This document shows, in pieces, positions 52,598 to 59,686 of a stretch of DNA of 64,000 nt. The DNA is taken from contig NZ_JABBGB010000003.1 of the NCBI RefSeq assembly GCF_012927185.1, positions 1,054,001 to 1,118,000 on the forward strand, written 5' to 3'. Under the pieces are notes generated by a model. The model was not told the origin of the DNA and ran no database searches. It saw only the letters and a list, made by a program, of their open reading frames with translations. The stretch's first letter is position 1; every line of letters begins with the position of its first letter. A program made the position numbers and the translations under genes. This DNA is from Pseudoflavitalea sp. G-6-1-2 (GTDB lineage Bacteria; Bacteroidota; Bacteroidia; Chitinophagales; Chitinophagaceae).

Positions 52598-52657
52598 TGG
52601 ACTACTTGATAATTGAAAACTGGATTCCAAAGGTAGTCCAATTAGAAAATACTTTTG
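52598..52657. promoter_or_regulatory. Divergent promoters with an inverted repeat (MocR site)
   Basis: Two exact TAnnTTTG boxes point outward: TACCTTTG on the minus strand (52628-52635) for the MocR gene and TACTTTTG on the plus strand (52650-52657) for the GNAT gene. TGGACTAC (52598-52605) and GTAGTCCA (52633-52640) form an 8-bp inverted repeat, centre to centre 35 bp, overlapping the minus promoter. It is a likely autoregulatory site. Confidence 0.6.
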
Positions 52658-52682
52658 TGGAACAAATCAAATCGGTACAACT

Positions 52683-53129
52683 ATGAGTTACAACATCAGA
52701 AAAGCCAGTCTGGAAGAATTGGACGAAACCGCGGAATTATTCAATCTATACCGGATCTTTTATCGTCAGCAATCAGATCTGGAAAAGGGCAAAGCCTTTC
52801 TGAAAGAACGGATGCTGAACAACGAATCGGATATCTTTCTGGCTTTTGCAGATGGAAAGGCGGTAGGATTTGTGCAGTTGTACAAATTGTTTCACTACAC
52901 GAAGCTGCAAAAGCAATGGTTGCTGAGCGATCTGTTTGTGCATCCCGATTATCGTGGACGGGGATTGTCTGTGGCACTGATCGACAGAAGCAAGCAGTGG
53001 TGCGAAGAAACAGGCGCCTGCGGCCTGATGCTGGAAACCGAAAAAACAAATGAAATCGGCAACCAGCTTTATCCACGTACCGGTTTCGAATACGACGGGG
53101 CGCATAATTACTATCATTGGTGGAAATAA
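52683..53129 (+). CDS. GNAT-family N-acetyltransferase
   Basis: This 148-residue GNAT protein has SLEELDETAELFNLYRIFY at the N terminus and a coenzyme A loop in LFVHPDYRGRGLSVALIDRSKQW, ending TGFEYDGAHNYYHWWK. The substrate is unknown. Its promoter is exact, and it is divergent from a MocR regulator that may control it. The gene is 25 bp upstream of the AAA gene, so the three plus-strand genes (to 54604) are probably one operon. Confidence 0.9.
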   Translation: MSYNIRKASLEELDETAELFNLYRIFYRQQSDLEKGKAFLKERMLNNESDIFLAFADGKAVGFVQLYKLFHYTKLQKQWLLSDLFVHPDYRGRGLSVALIDRSKQWCEETGACGLMLETEKTNEIGNQLYPRTGFEYDGAHNYYHWWK

Positions 53130-53154
53130 CAGACCGGCAGCTTAATTTTGACGC

Positions 53155-53880
53155 ATGAACATCTTCGACCTGATCATCAAGAATAAAGAAACCGTAGCCC
53201 TCAGCGATGTAATTCTCGATAAGGAAAACAGCGCGAGCATCCGTCAACTGATCAAAGAGCATTCGTATGCCGATGAACTCGCCAAATACGGACTGCCTGT
53301 AAACAATAAAGTGTTGTTGTACGGAAGTTCAGGATGCGGCAAAACGATGACGGCTAAAGCCATCGCCGGTGCACTCGGTAAAAATATTCTGATACTCAAT
53401 CTCAGCAATATCGTGTGTTCACGGATCGGGGAAACGTCTCAGAATATTCAACAGGTATTTGATAAAGCAGCGAAGGAAAAAGCAGTGCTGTTTCTCGATG
53501 AGTTCGATCAGATCGGCAAAACAAGAGGAAATGGTGTGCAGGATGTGGAAGAAATGCGCAGACTGGTGAATACACTTATTCAGCTCATCGATTATTTTCC
53601 GTCTTATGCGCTGCTGATCTGTGCCACCAATTTTCCGGAGATCATCGATGTTGCATTGATGCGCAGGTTTCAGCTGCGTATTGGATATGAGATGCCGCCA
53701 ACAGAAATACTCGACGGATATTACGATAAACTGCTGGCCGCGATGCCGGAACAATATCAGGATATCCCGCGCAAATATGATATTTCCTTTGCAGAAGCGA
53801 GAGACTACGCATTCACACTGGTGAAATCCTTACTGATCGAAGAGCTGGAGCAAAACAAAAAATTACAGCAGCATGAGTGA
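53155..53880 (+). CDS. AAA+ ATPase (small, single-domain)
   Basis: This 241-residue ATPase has Walker A YGSSGCGKT, Walker B VLFLDEFDQIGKTRG, a sensor Asn in ICATNFPEI and an Arg finger region MRRFQLRI. It resembles the FtsH/spastin-like single AAA modules and ORC-like proteins but carries no adaptor domain. Its 3' end overlaps the YggS gene by 8 bp. The client is unknown. Confidence 0.88.
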   Translation: MNIFDLIIKNKETVALSDVILDKENSASIRQLIKEHSYADELAKYGLPVNNKVLLYGSSGCGKTMTAKAIAGALGKNILILNLSNIVCSRIGETSQNIQQVFDKAAKEKAVLFLDEFDQIGKTRGNGVQDVEEMRRLVNTLIQLIDYFPSYALLICATNFPEIIDVALMRRFQLRIGYEMPPTEILDGYYDKLLAAMPEQYQDIPRKYDISFAEARDYAFTLVKSLLIEELEQNKKLQQHE

Positions 53881-54604
53881 AGAAATCCGGAATAACCTGC
53901 ATAACATCCTTACAAGAATTGAAAATGCCTGCATCAGCAACGGGCGGCAATCCGGTGAAGTGAAATTGTTGCTGGCCACAAAAACAGTGGATGCAGAGCG
54001 GATTGCAGTAGCGCTGCAAACCGGACAAACACTGATAGCTGAGAACAAGGTGCAGGAACTCAAGGAGAAATATGAAGCACTGAAACCCATCCCGCATACC
54101 AATCATTTTATTGGCCATCTGCAAAGCAATAAGATCAAAGATCTGCTGAAGTACGAAGTGGCCTGTGTGCAATCGCTCGACCGGCTGGAGCTTGCTGAAA
54201 AGCTGCATCAGCGTTTATTGTTCGAGAAGAAAACAATCGAAGTGCTGATACAGGTAAACACATCCGGCGAGGAAAGCAAATTTGGTGTTCATCCAGATAA
54301 TGCTCTCGAACTTGTTCGACAGGTAGCGAAGCTGGAAACCTTACACATAAAAGGACTCATGACCATCGGTCTCTTCAGTTCCGAAACAGAAAAGGTAAGG
54401 CAGTGTTTCAGACTGTTGAAAGATATTCAGCAGGCTGTTATCGCGGAAAATATTCCGAATGTGGAGATGAAAGAATTATCGATGGGCATGAGTGGAGATC
54501 TGGAAACGGCGATCGCGGAAGGTGCTACCATCGTAAGAGTGGGCACGGCTATTTTCGGAAAACGGATCTATCCTGATAGTTATTACTGGAACGAAAATCA
54601 GTAA
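53873..54604 (+). CDS. YggS-family PLP homeostasis protein
   Basis: This 243-residue protein has an alanine-racemase-like TIM barrel without the second domain. The PLP Lys is in LLLATKTV, followed by GENKVQE-like AENKVQELKEKYEAL, FIGHLQSNK, VLIQVNTSGEESKFGV, and the C-terminal SMGMSGDLETAIAEGATIVRVGTAIFG. It binds PLP and affects vitamin B6 balance rather than catalysing a known reaction. It is translationally coupled to the AAA gene. The MocR (PdxR-like) regulator nearby may form a B6-linked neighbourhood, which is inference. Confidence 0.95.
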   Translation: MSEEIRNNLHNILTRIENACISNGRQSGEVKLLLATKTVDAERIAVALQTGQTLIAENKVQELKEKYEALKPIPHTNHFIGHLQSNKIKDLLKYEVACVQSLDRLELAEKLHQRLLFEKKTIEVLIQVNTSGEESKFGVHPDNALELVRQVAKLETLHIKGLMTIGLFSSETEKVRQCFRLLKDIQQAVIAENIPNVEMKELSMGMSGDLETAIAEGATIVRVGTAIFGKRIYPDSYYWNENQ

Positions 54605-54617
54605 AGATAAAAAGAAG

Positions 54618-54650
54618 AAAGGGCGGTTATCATTGTGATAGCCGCCCTTT
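54618..54650. terminator. Bidirectional terminator
   Basis: AAAGGGCGGTTATCA pairs with TGATAGCCGCCCTTT across a 3-nt loop, with A-rich and T-rich flanks, between the convergent YggS and oxidoreductase genes. Confidence 0.9.
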
Positions 54651-54667
54651 CTTTTACGCGGGATATT

Positions 54668-55321
54668 TTAACGTACCATCTTGAATGCTACAAATCCTTT
54701 TTTGGTAGCGCCGTACACGCTCAGCCAAACCGGCAGCATCATTTCCGATGAACGGGCATGAGTGATATCGCCCATGTCGATGATATCATTCCATCCAAAC
54801 TGTTGCAGCAATTCAGTAACGCTTGCTTTGGCAGTGGTGTTGTTTCCTGCCAGCAGCATAGTGGCGTCGCCTCCGCATTTGGAAGCGTTTACCATTACTT
54901 CGCAGTTTACGATGTTGAGGGTTTTCACAACATGCGTGTCGGGCAGGAACTGCTGAATGCTTTCACCCAGTGAATTGGTGTTGCAGAGTCCAGGCATGAG
55001 CGCGGGCCTTTTGCCAGGCTCGAACAGCAATGGATTGCTTACGTCGATCAGAATTTTGTTGCGGAGATTTTCATTGCCGGCCTGTTTCATTACTTCGAGT
55101 GAAACATCACCCTGCGTGCAGTTGAAGACGATGTCTCCGAAAGCCGCAGCGGAAGCGAAAGTGCCGGTGGATGCGTTGTTGCCTTGTTGTTTCGCCCATG
55201 CGAGGGCCTTTTCATTGTCGGGAGTGCGCGATCCCATCATTACTTCGTATCCAAGCTGAACCAGTTTGGTGGCGATTGCGTTGCCAACCATGCCTGTTCC
55301 AAATACACCTATCTTTTTCAT
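54668..55321 (-). CDS. NADPH-dependent F420-reductase-like oxidoreductase
   Basis: This 217-residue Rossmann protein begins MKKIGVFGTGMVGNAIATKLVQLGYEVMMGSRT, with the dinucleotide loop GTGMVG and NADP-specific Ser-Arg. Later segments (KTLNIVNCEVMVNASKCGGDATMLLAGNN) match the NAD(P)-binding/F420 reductase-type family (COG2085). Bacteroidota lack F420, so it probably reduces another substrate. It is 14 nt downstream of the metallo-beta-lactamase gene, in one operon. Confidence 0.9.
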   Translation of the reverse strand: MKKIGVFGTGMVGNAIATKLVQLGYEVMMGSRTPDNEKALAWAKQQGNNASTGTFASAAAFGDIVFNCTQGDVSLEVMKQAGNENLRNKILIDVSNPLLFEPGKRPALMPGLCNTNSLGESIQQFLPDTHVVKTLNIVNCEVMVNASKCGGDATMLLAGNNTTAKASVTELLQQFGWNDIIDMGDITHARSSEMMLPVWLSVYGATKKGFVAFKMVR

Positions 55322-55335
55322 TTAATCGTTGCTGT

Positions 55336-56169
55336 TTAGTGGTGATGGCCTGCCAGTTCTTTTCCTACATTGTCAGCAGAGAGACCTACCATGAACTGAC
55401 ATCCGTAATCGGGATAGGCAGTTAACATCACCTGTTCAAATTGTTTTCTGGTTTCGTCGTTGAAGATGCCGGTTCCATTGGTGGCTTTCAATACTTCTGA
55501 ACAGTAGTGGAGGAAGTAAGCGCGCTGTTTATCGAAGTCTTTGAGTTCGCAAACCGGTCCGTGTCCAACGTAGAAAGATTCGTAGCTCTTCAATGAGGGA
55601 GCCAGGTTTTCGAGGTTGGAGAGCCAGCGGAGGATACCGCCATCGTTCATGTAAGTGTGGTTGTTCTTGTAGAGGAGGTCGCCGGCAAATACAGCACGGT
55701 TCTCATCTTCGAGCAGCCAGATGGAGTTGGCATCACAGTCTCCACCGGCACCGATGTCGAGCACTGTGAAATGCATGTTGCCAATTTTCACCTGATCGTT
55801 GTTGTGTACGATTTCGGTAGGGTAGGCCCATTGGGGGATCCACTCATCTCCGAACATGCCGGACCATTGTGCATGTTTTGCCTGTTCGGTATCGAGCATC
55901 AGTTGTTTTACTGCGGGTACGGCAAATACAGGAATATCCTGATCCTGCTTCACATTGAAGGCGCCCGCTATGTGATCGGGGTGACCGTGTGTGAGAATGA
56001 TGCCCGAAATGGGTTTGCCTAAAGAATCAGCCTGTTGACGAAGCGCAAGGCTATCGCTTTTTGTGAGGGTTGTATCCACAATTACCAGCTCATCGTTACC
56101 TTCTACAATGAAGGCCTTTACTTGCAACATCGGTTCTTTTGATGTATAAGTATGAATTTTTCTTTTCAT
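55336..56169 (-). CDS. Metallo-beta-lactamase-fold hydrolase
   Basis: The start at ATG 56169 (MKRKIHTYTSKEP) is preferred over 56202. The 277-residue MBL-fold enzyme has the zinc motif ILTHGHPDHIAG, GAGGDCDANSIWLL, the third ligand in VFAGDLLYKNNH and FYVGHGP. It may be a lactonase, thioesterase or glyoxalase-like enzyme. It is divergent from an HxlR regulator with a palindrome between them, and its 3' neighbour is an oxidoreductase. Together they look like an HxlR-controlled detoxification pair. Confidence 0.9.
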   Translation of the reverse strand: MKRKIHTYTSKEPMLQVKAFIVEGNDELVIVDTTLTKSDSLALRQQADSLGKPISGIILTHGHPDHIAGAFNVKQDQDIPVFAVPAVKQLMLDTEQAKHAQWSGMFGDEWIPQWAYPTEIVHNNDQVKIGNMHFTVLDIGAGGDCDANSIWLLEDENRAVFAGDLLYKNNHTYMNDGGILRWLSNLENLAPSLKSYESFYVGHGPVCELKDFDKQRAYFLHYCSEVLKATNGTGIFNDETRKQFEQVMLTAYPDYGCQFMVGLSADNVGKELAGHHH

Positions 56170-56233
56170 GTTATATTTTTGGGTCCTTGTAAAGAAGACC
56201 AAAAGTAAACTGAACCCAAATCGTGCACAATAG

Positions 56234-56249
56234 CTGTCAATTCTGACAG
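56234..56249. promoter_or_regulatory. HxlR operator candidate
   Basis: CTGTCAATTCTGACAG is a perfect 6-bp inverted repeat with a 4-nt centre, 16 nt before the HxlR ATG and 65 nt before the divergent MBL gene. Confidence 0.7.
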
Positions 56250-56264
56250 GTGCAAAAAATAATT

Positions 56265-56639
56265 ATGATCATCAACGGAAAAGAAGCCGGGTTTAAACTG
56301 CATGGGAAAACCTACCACTGTGCGATGGATATCACCATGGATTATATCGGAGGCAAATGGAAGTCGGTAATTCTATGGTATCTGCGTAACAACACCATGC
56401 GTTTTATGGAACTGAAACAACGCATTCCGGACATCACTGAGAAAATGCTGAGCCTGCAATTGAAAGCGCTGGAGGGAGATGGACTGATACAACGCGCATC
56501 ATTCGGAACCAAGCCACCGCTTCGCGTGGAATATTCCTTAACCGAGTTCGGAAAAACTTTGATTGAACCGCTTGAAACCATTGCCAGATGGGGGCGGACG
56601 CTGGGTGAGACTGCAGGGACCATTCAAATGATGGAGTAG
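56265..56639 (+). CDS. HxlR-family transcriptional regulator
   Basis: ATG 56265 (MIINGKEAGFKLH) is preferred to the GTG at 56250, which lies beside the operator. The 124-residue product has the winged helix of HxlR: Cys in YHCAMDITMDYIGGKWKSVILWYL, RFMELKQRIPDITEKMLSLQLKALEGDGLI. HxlR proteins respond to aldehydes or reactive species, often through a conserved Cys. It probably controls the divergent MBL/oxidoreductase genes. Confidence 0.93.
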   Translation: MIINGKEAGFKLHGKTYHCAMDITMDYIGGKWKSVILWYLRNNTMRFMELKQRIPDITEKMLSLQLKALEGDGLIQRASFGTKPPLRVEYSLTEFGKTLIEPLETIARWGRTLGETAGTIQMME

Positions 56640-56647
56640 AGGAAAGG

Positions 56648-57052
56648 CTATTTTTTGTTCAGCCAGTCAGCTGCTGCACTGAGCAATAACTTGGGATCTA
56701 TGTCGGGATTATGCACCAATCCAACAAACCTGGCAGACTGTTTTGGAGTGGAATGCACTATGCTCAACTGCACATTGTTTTCGTGAATTACCAATGCTTG
56801 ATGCTGTTTTCCGGATTGCAAAAATGCGATGATTTTTTCCGAAGATTCAATGGCAGTTTTGGTGGGAAATCTGATGGGAGCAGTGATGGTCATCACAACA
56901 GTGGCTCCTTTTGGAACATCATTTTGCACAGCAGCTCTGATATCTCTTAACAAGCGAATAACAACTCCGTCGAAGCGAAGGCCCATTTTTTTGACGGTAG
57001 AACCGGCGAGGGCGGCAATTTCGAGACCGTTTTGTTTTTCTGATTGTTCCAT
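56648..57052 (-). CDS. Hypothetical protein
   Basis: ATG 57052 (MEQSEKQNGLEIAALAGSTVKKM) is preferred; the longer frame adds a hydrophobic stretch out of keeping with the rest. The 134-residue soluble product has alternating strands (TVVMTITAPIRFPTKTAIESSEKI; NNVQLSIVHSTPKQSARFVGLV). I do not recognise it. It converges closely with the HxlR gene (8 bp). Confidence 0.6.
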   Translation of the reverse strand: MEQSEKQNGLEIAALAGSTVKKMGLRFDGVVIRLLRDIRAAVQNDVPKGATVVMTITAPIRFPTKTAIESSEKIIAFLQSGKQHQALVIHENNVQLSIVHSTPKQSARFVGLVHNPDIDPKLLLSAAADWLNKK

Positions 57053-57190
57053 AGGTTTTATTTGGCTCTCTAATTTAATGATAAAATAAAACGGGAAGCT
57101 CACTACGCATACGTTTGTTTGAAATCTTTCTGCGCATACCCCTGCCTGCATCTTTTTAACTACTTTTAACCACCAACAAAAGTTTAGTAC

Positions 57191-58843
57191 ATGCGAATTG
57201 TTTTCAGTTTATTAATGGCTATAACCTGCTGTGCGGCTGCATCTGCGCAGACAGTGAATATTATTCCCCAGCCTGTTTCCGTGAAAACCGGTAAAGGACA
57301 GTTCACCGTTTCACCATCAACAGTACTGGTAGTGCAGGATGAAGGCGACCGGAAAGCTGCCGACTTCTTAAACAAGTACCTCAGACAATATTATGGATTC
57401 AGTTTGCCGGTAAAGAAACAGGCAACAAAGAATGCCATTCGTTTCAATACACGAAAATTCATCAGAAAGCCGGATAACGATGCATATTCTTTCAGCTCAA
57501 CCCCAGCAGGAGTAAGCATCGACGGCGATACGTATGAAGGAACCTTCTACGGAATGCAAACCTTAATTCAACTGCTGCCGCTCACCAAATCAAAATCACT
57601 GGCTATTCCTGCCGTATCGATTCAGGATGAACCCCGCTTTGGATATCGTGGTATGATGCTCGATTGCAGCCGTCACTTCTTCGATCTGGCATTCGTAAAA
57701 AAATACATCGATTACCTGGCGCTGCACAAATTCAACTATTTCCACTGGCACCTTACCGATGATCAGGGATGGCGCATAGAGATAAAAAAATATCCTGAGC
57801 TGATGAGCAAGGGTGCATGGCGCAATGGAACGGTTATTGGCCGTTATCCCGGAACGGGCAACGACAATGAACATTACGGCGGATACTACACACAGGAGCA
57901 GGTGAAAGAAATTGTGCAATATGCAGCAGACAGACATATCACAGTTGTTCCCGAAATTGAAATGCCGGGCCACGCAAGCGCTGCCATCACGGCCTATCCT
58001 GATCTGAGCTGTTTCCCTGAAACACCCACTAAGGCATACTATCCGAAAGAATGTGCCTGGGCTGGCGACAGTACCGGCAAACAGGTGGTACAGAGCTGGG
58101 GTGTATACGCAGATGTATTCTGCGCAGGAAAAGAAAATACATTTAAATTTCTGCAGGATGTGATCGATGAGATCCTTCCATTGTTCCCTTCACAATACAT
58201 TCACGTGGGTGGCGACGAATGCCCCAAATCGAACTGGCAGAAATGCGCCAAATGCCAGCAACGCATGAAGGAAAATAACCTGAAAGATGAACACGAGCTT
58301 CAGAGCTACTTCATTCAGCGCATGGAAAAATACATCAACGAAAAAGGCAAAACCCTTATCGGATGGGATGAAATTCTCGAAGGTGGTCTCGCTCCCAATG
58401 CATGGGTAATGAGCTGGAGAGGGGAGAAAGGCGGAATCGAAGCTGCAAAGCAACACCATAACGTGATCATGACACCCACTGATTATGTATACTTCGATTA
58501 CAATCAAACGAAGAAAGAAGACTCTGTTACCATCGGCGGGTACATCAATCTGGAAAAAGTATACGGCTACAATCCTGTTCCGAAAGAACTGACAGCAGAG
58601 GAAGGAAAATTCATTGTGGGAGCACAGGCCAATCTCTGGACCGAATACGTTACCAATCCAGGAAAGGTGGAATACATGGTGTTCCCGCGTATGACGGCCC
58701 TTAGCGAAGTATTATGGACACCGCTTGAAAAGAAGAACTGGCCTGCATTTGAGAAGAAACTCAAAACCCAGTACAAACGCTACGATCGCTGGGGATCCGA
58801 TTATCACAAAGAGCATTTCAAGGCTACTGCAGCCAATAAATAG
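57191..58843 (+). CDS. Secreted GH20 beta-N-acetylhexosaminidase
   Basis: This 550-residue protein has a signal peptide (CCAAASAQ), an N-terminal GH20b alpha/beta domain (about 25-145) and a GH20 barrel beginning PRFGYRGMMLDCSRHF. The catalytic pair D342-E343 in HVGGDECPK performs substrate-assisted cleavage of terminal GlcNAc or GalNAc. The Trp residues lining the pocket (SWRGEKGG; NLWTEYV) are present. It acts in the periplasm on chitin or N-glycan fragments. It is followed by its own terminator and then a regulator and a SusC/SusD pair, suggesting a GlcNAc-glycan locus. Confidence 0.95.
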   Translation: MRIVFSLLMAITCCAAASAQTVNIIPQPVSVKTGKGQFTVSPSTVLVVQDEGDRKAADFLNKYLRQYYGFSLPVKKQATKNAIRFNTRKFIRKPDNDAYSFSSTPAGVSIDGDTYEGTFYGMQTLIQLLPLTKSKSLAIPAVSIQDEPRFGYRGMMLDCSRHFFDLAFVKKYIDYLALHKFNYFHWHLTDDQGWRIEIKKYPELMSKGAWRNGTVIGRYPGTGNDNEHYGGYYTQEQVKEIVQYAADRHITVVPEIEMPGHASAAITAYPDLSCFPETPTKAYYPKECAWAGDSTGKQVVQSWGVYADVFCAGKENTFKFLQDVIDEILPLFPSQYIHVGGDECPKSNWQKCAKCQQRMKENNLKDEHELQSYFIQRMEKYINEKGKTLIGWDEILEGGLAPNAWVMSWRGEKGGIEAAKQHHNVIMTPTDYVYFDYNQTKKEDSVTIGGYINLEKVYGYNPVPKELTAEEGKFIVGAQANLWTEYVTNPGKVEYMVFPRMTALSEVLWTPLEKKNWPAFEKKLKTQYKRYDRWGSDYHKEHFKATAANK

Positions 58844-58864
58844 GTAATTAACACTAATGTTCGT

Positions 58865-58895
58865 GCCGCTGGTAATTATTATCAGCGGCTTTTTT
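58865..58895 (+). terminator. Terminator of the GH20 gene
   Basis: The stem GCCGCTG/CAGCGGC with an inner AT-rich loop is followed by six T residues. Confidence 0.9.
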
Positions 58896-58926
58896 GTTTG
58901 GTGAAAGTGCTTAATTTTAATTCACC

Positions 58927-59505
58927 ATGAAAGAAGATATCATTGTGCAGATCAGTAACCGGCTGAAAGAAAGCCGTAAAGATAAAAGCATCACGTTGCA
59001 GGAACTGGCAGACTCTGCCGGTGTAACAAAAGGACTGCTGTCGCAGATCGAAAACGGAAGAACCATTCCTTCCCTGCAGGTGCTGCTCAATCTGATCAAA
59101 GAGCTGAAGCTCGATCTGAATGAATTCTTCAAAGACATCAATCTGCATGGTCCCGAAAGCAAAGTACTGGTGAGACGCAGGAGCGATCATCAGGCATTCG
59201 AGAAAGAGAATGCTATCGGCTTTCATTACAAACGTATCTTCTCCACCACCATTCAGGAGCATATCGTAGACTTTGTTATTCTTACATTGGACCCCGGTTG
59301 TTCACGTCCACCTGTAGAAACGGAAGCCTTCGAATTCAAATACATCCTCTCCGGAAAAGTAACATACACTGTCGCCGATCAGCAATATGATCTCGAAGCA
59401 GGCGACTCCATTTTCTTTGATGCAGCAGAAACGCATAACCCTTACAACAACTCAAAAGAGCCGGTAACAATGCTGGTTATTTACTTCTTCAAAAACCGGA
59501 AGTAA
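58927..59505 (+). CDS. XRE-cupin transcriptional regulator
   Basis: This 192-residue protein has an N-terminal XRE helix-turn-helix (ITLQELADSAGVTKGLLSQIENGRTIPSLQVLLNLI) and a C-terminal cupin_2 barrel (SRPPVETEAFEFKYILSGKVTYTV; EAGDSIFFDAAETHNPYN). Such regulators (like PuuR/SutR types) bind a small ligand in the cupin. It stands between GH20 and susC, and may act at the operator-like repeats 40-100 bp downstream. Confidence 0.93.
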   Translation: MKEDIIVQISNRLKESRKDKSITLQELADSAGVTKGLLSQIENGRTIPSLQVLLNLIKELKLDLNEFFKDINLHGPESKVLVRRRSDHQAFEKENAIGFHYKRIFSTTIQEHIVDFVILTLDPGCSRPPVETEAFEFKYILSGKVTYTVADQQYDLEAGDSIFFDAAETHNPYNNSKEPVTMLVIYFFKNRK

Positions 59506-59544
59506 TTGATATACAAGGTGTTTTAATGTGTTTTTAATGCCTGA

Positions 59545-59607
59545 ATTTGTTTAGTATATGTAAACAAATGGCGTTTATAAAGACTTTAAAGTTTAGTATA
59601 TCTTAAC
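59545..59607 (+). promoter_or_regulatory. Tandem operator-like repeats before susC
   Basis: An inverted repeat ATTTGTTTA-N7-TAAACAAAT (59545-59569) contains the 17-bp unit GTTTAGTATATGTAAAC. The unit recurs as GTTTAGTATATCTTAAC at 59591-59607, with 15 of 17 bases the same and 42 bp apart (four helical turns), about 80-140 bp before susC. Spacing and symmetry suggest cooperative binding of a dimeric regulator. Confidence 0.6.
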
Positions 59608-59686
59608 TTTAACGTAATTTTTGCAACATAACAAGATAACATAGCAGCAATAGTTTTGGGGCCAATTCTTAAAACTCATTGCTAGT

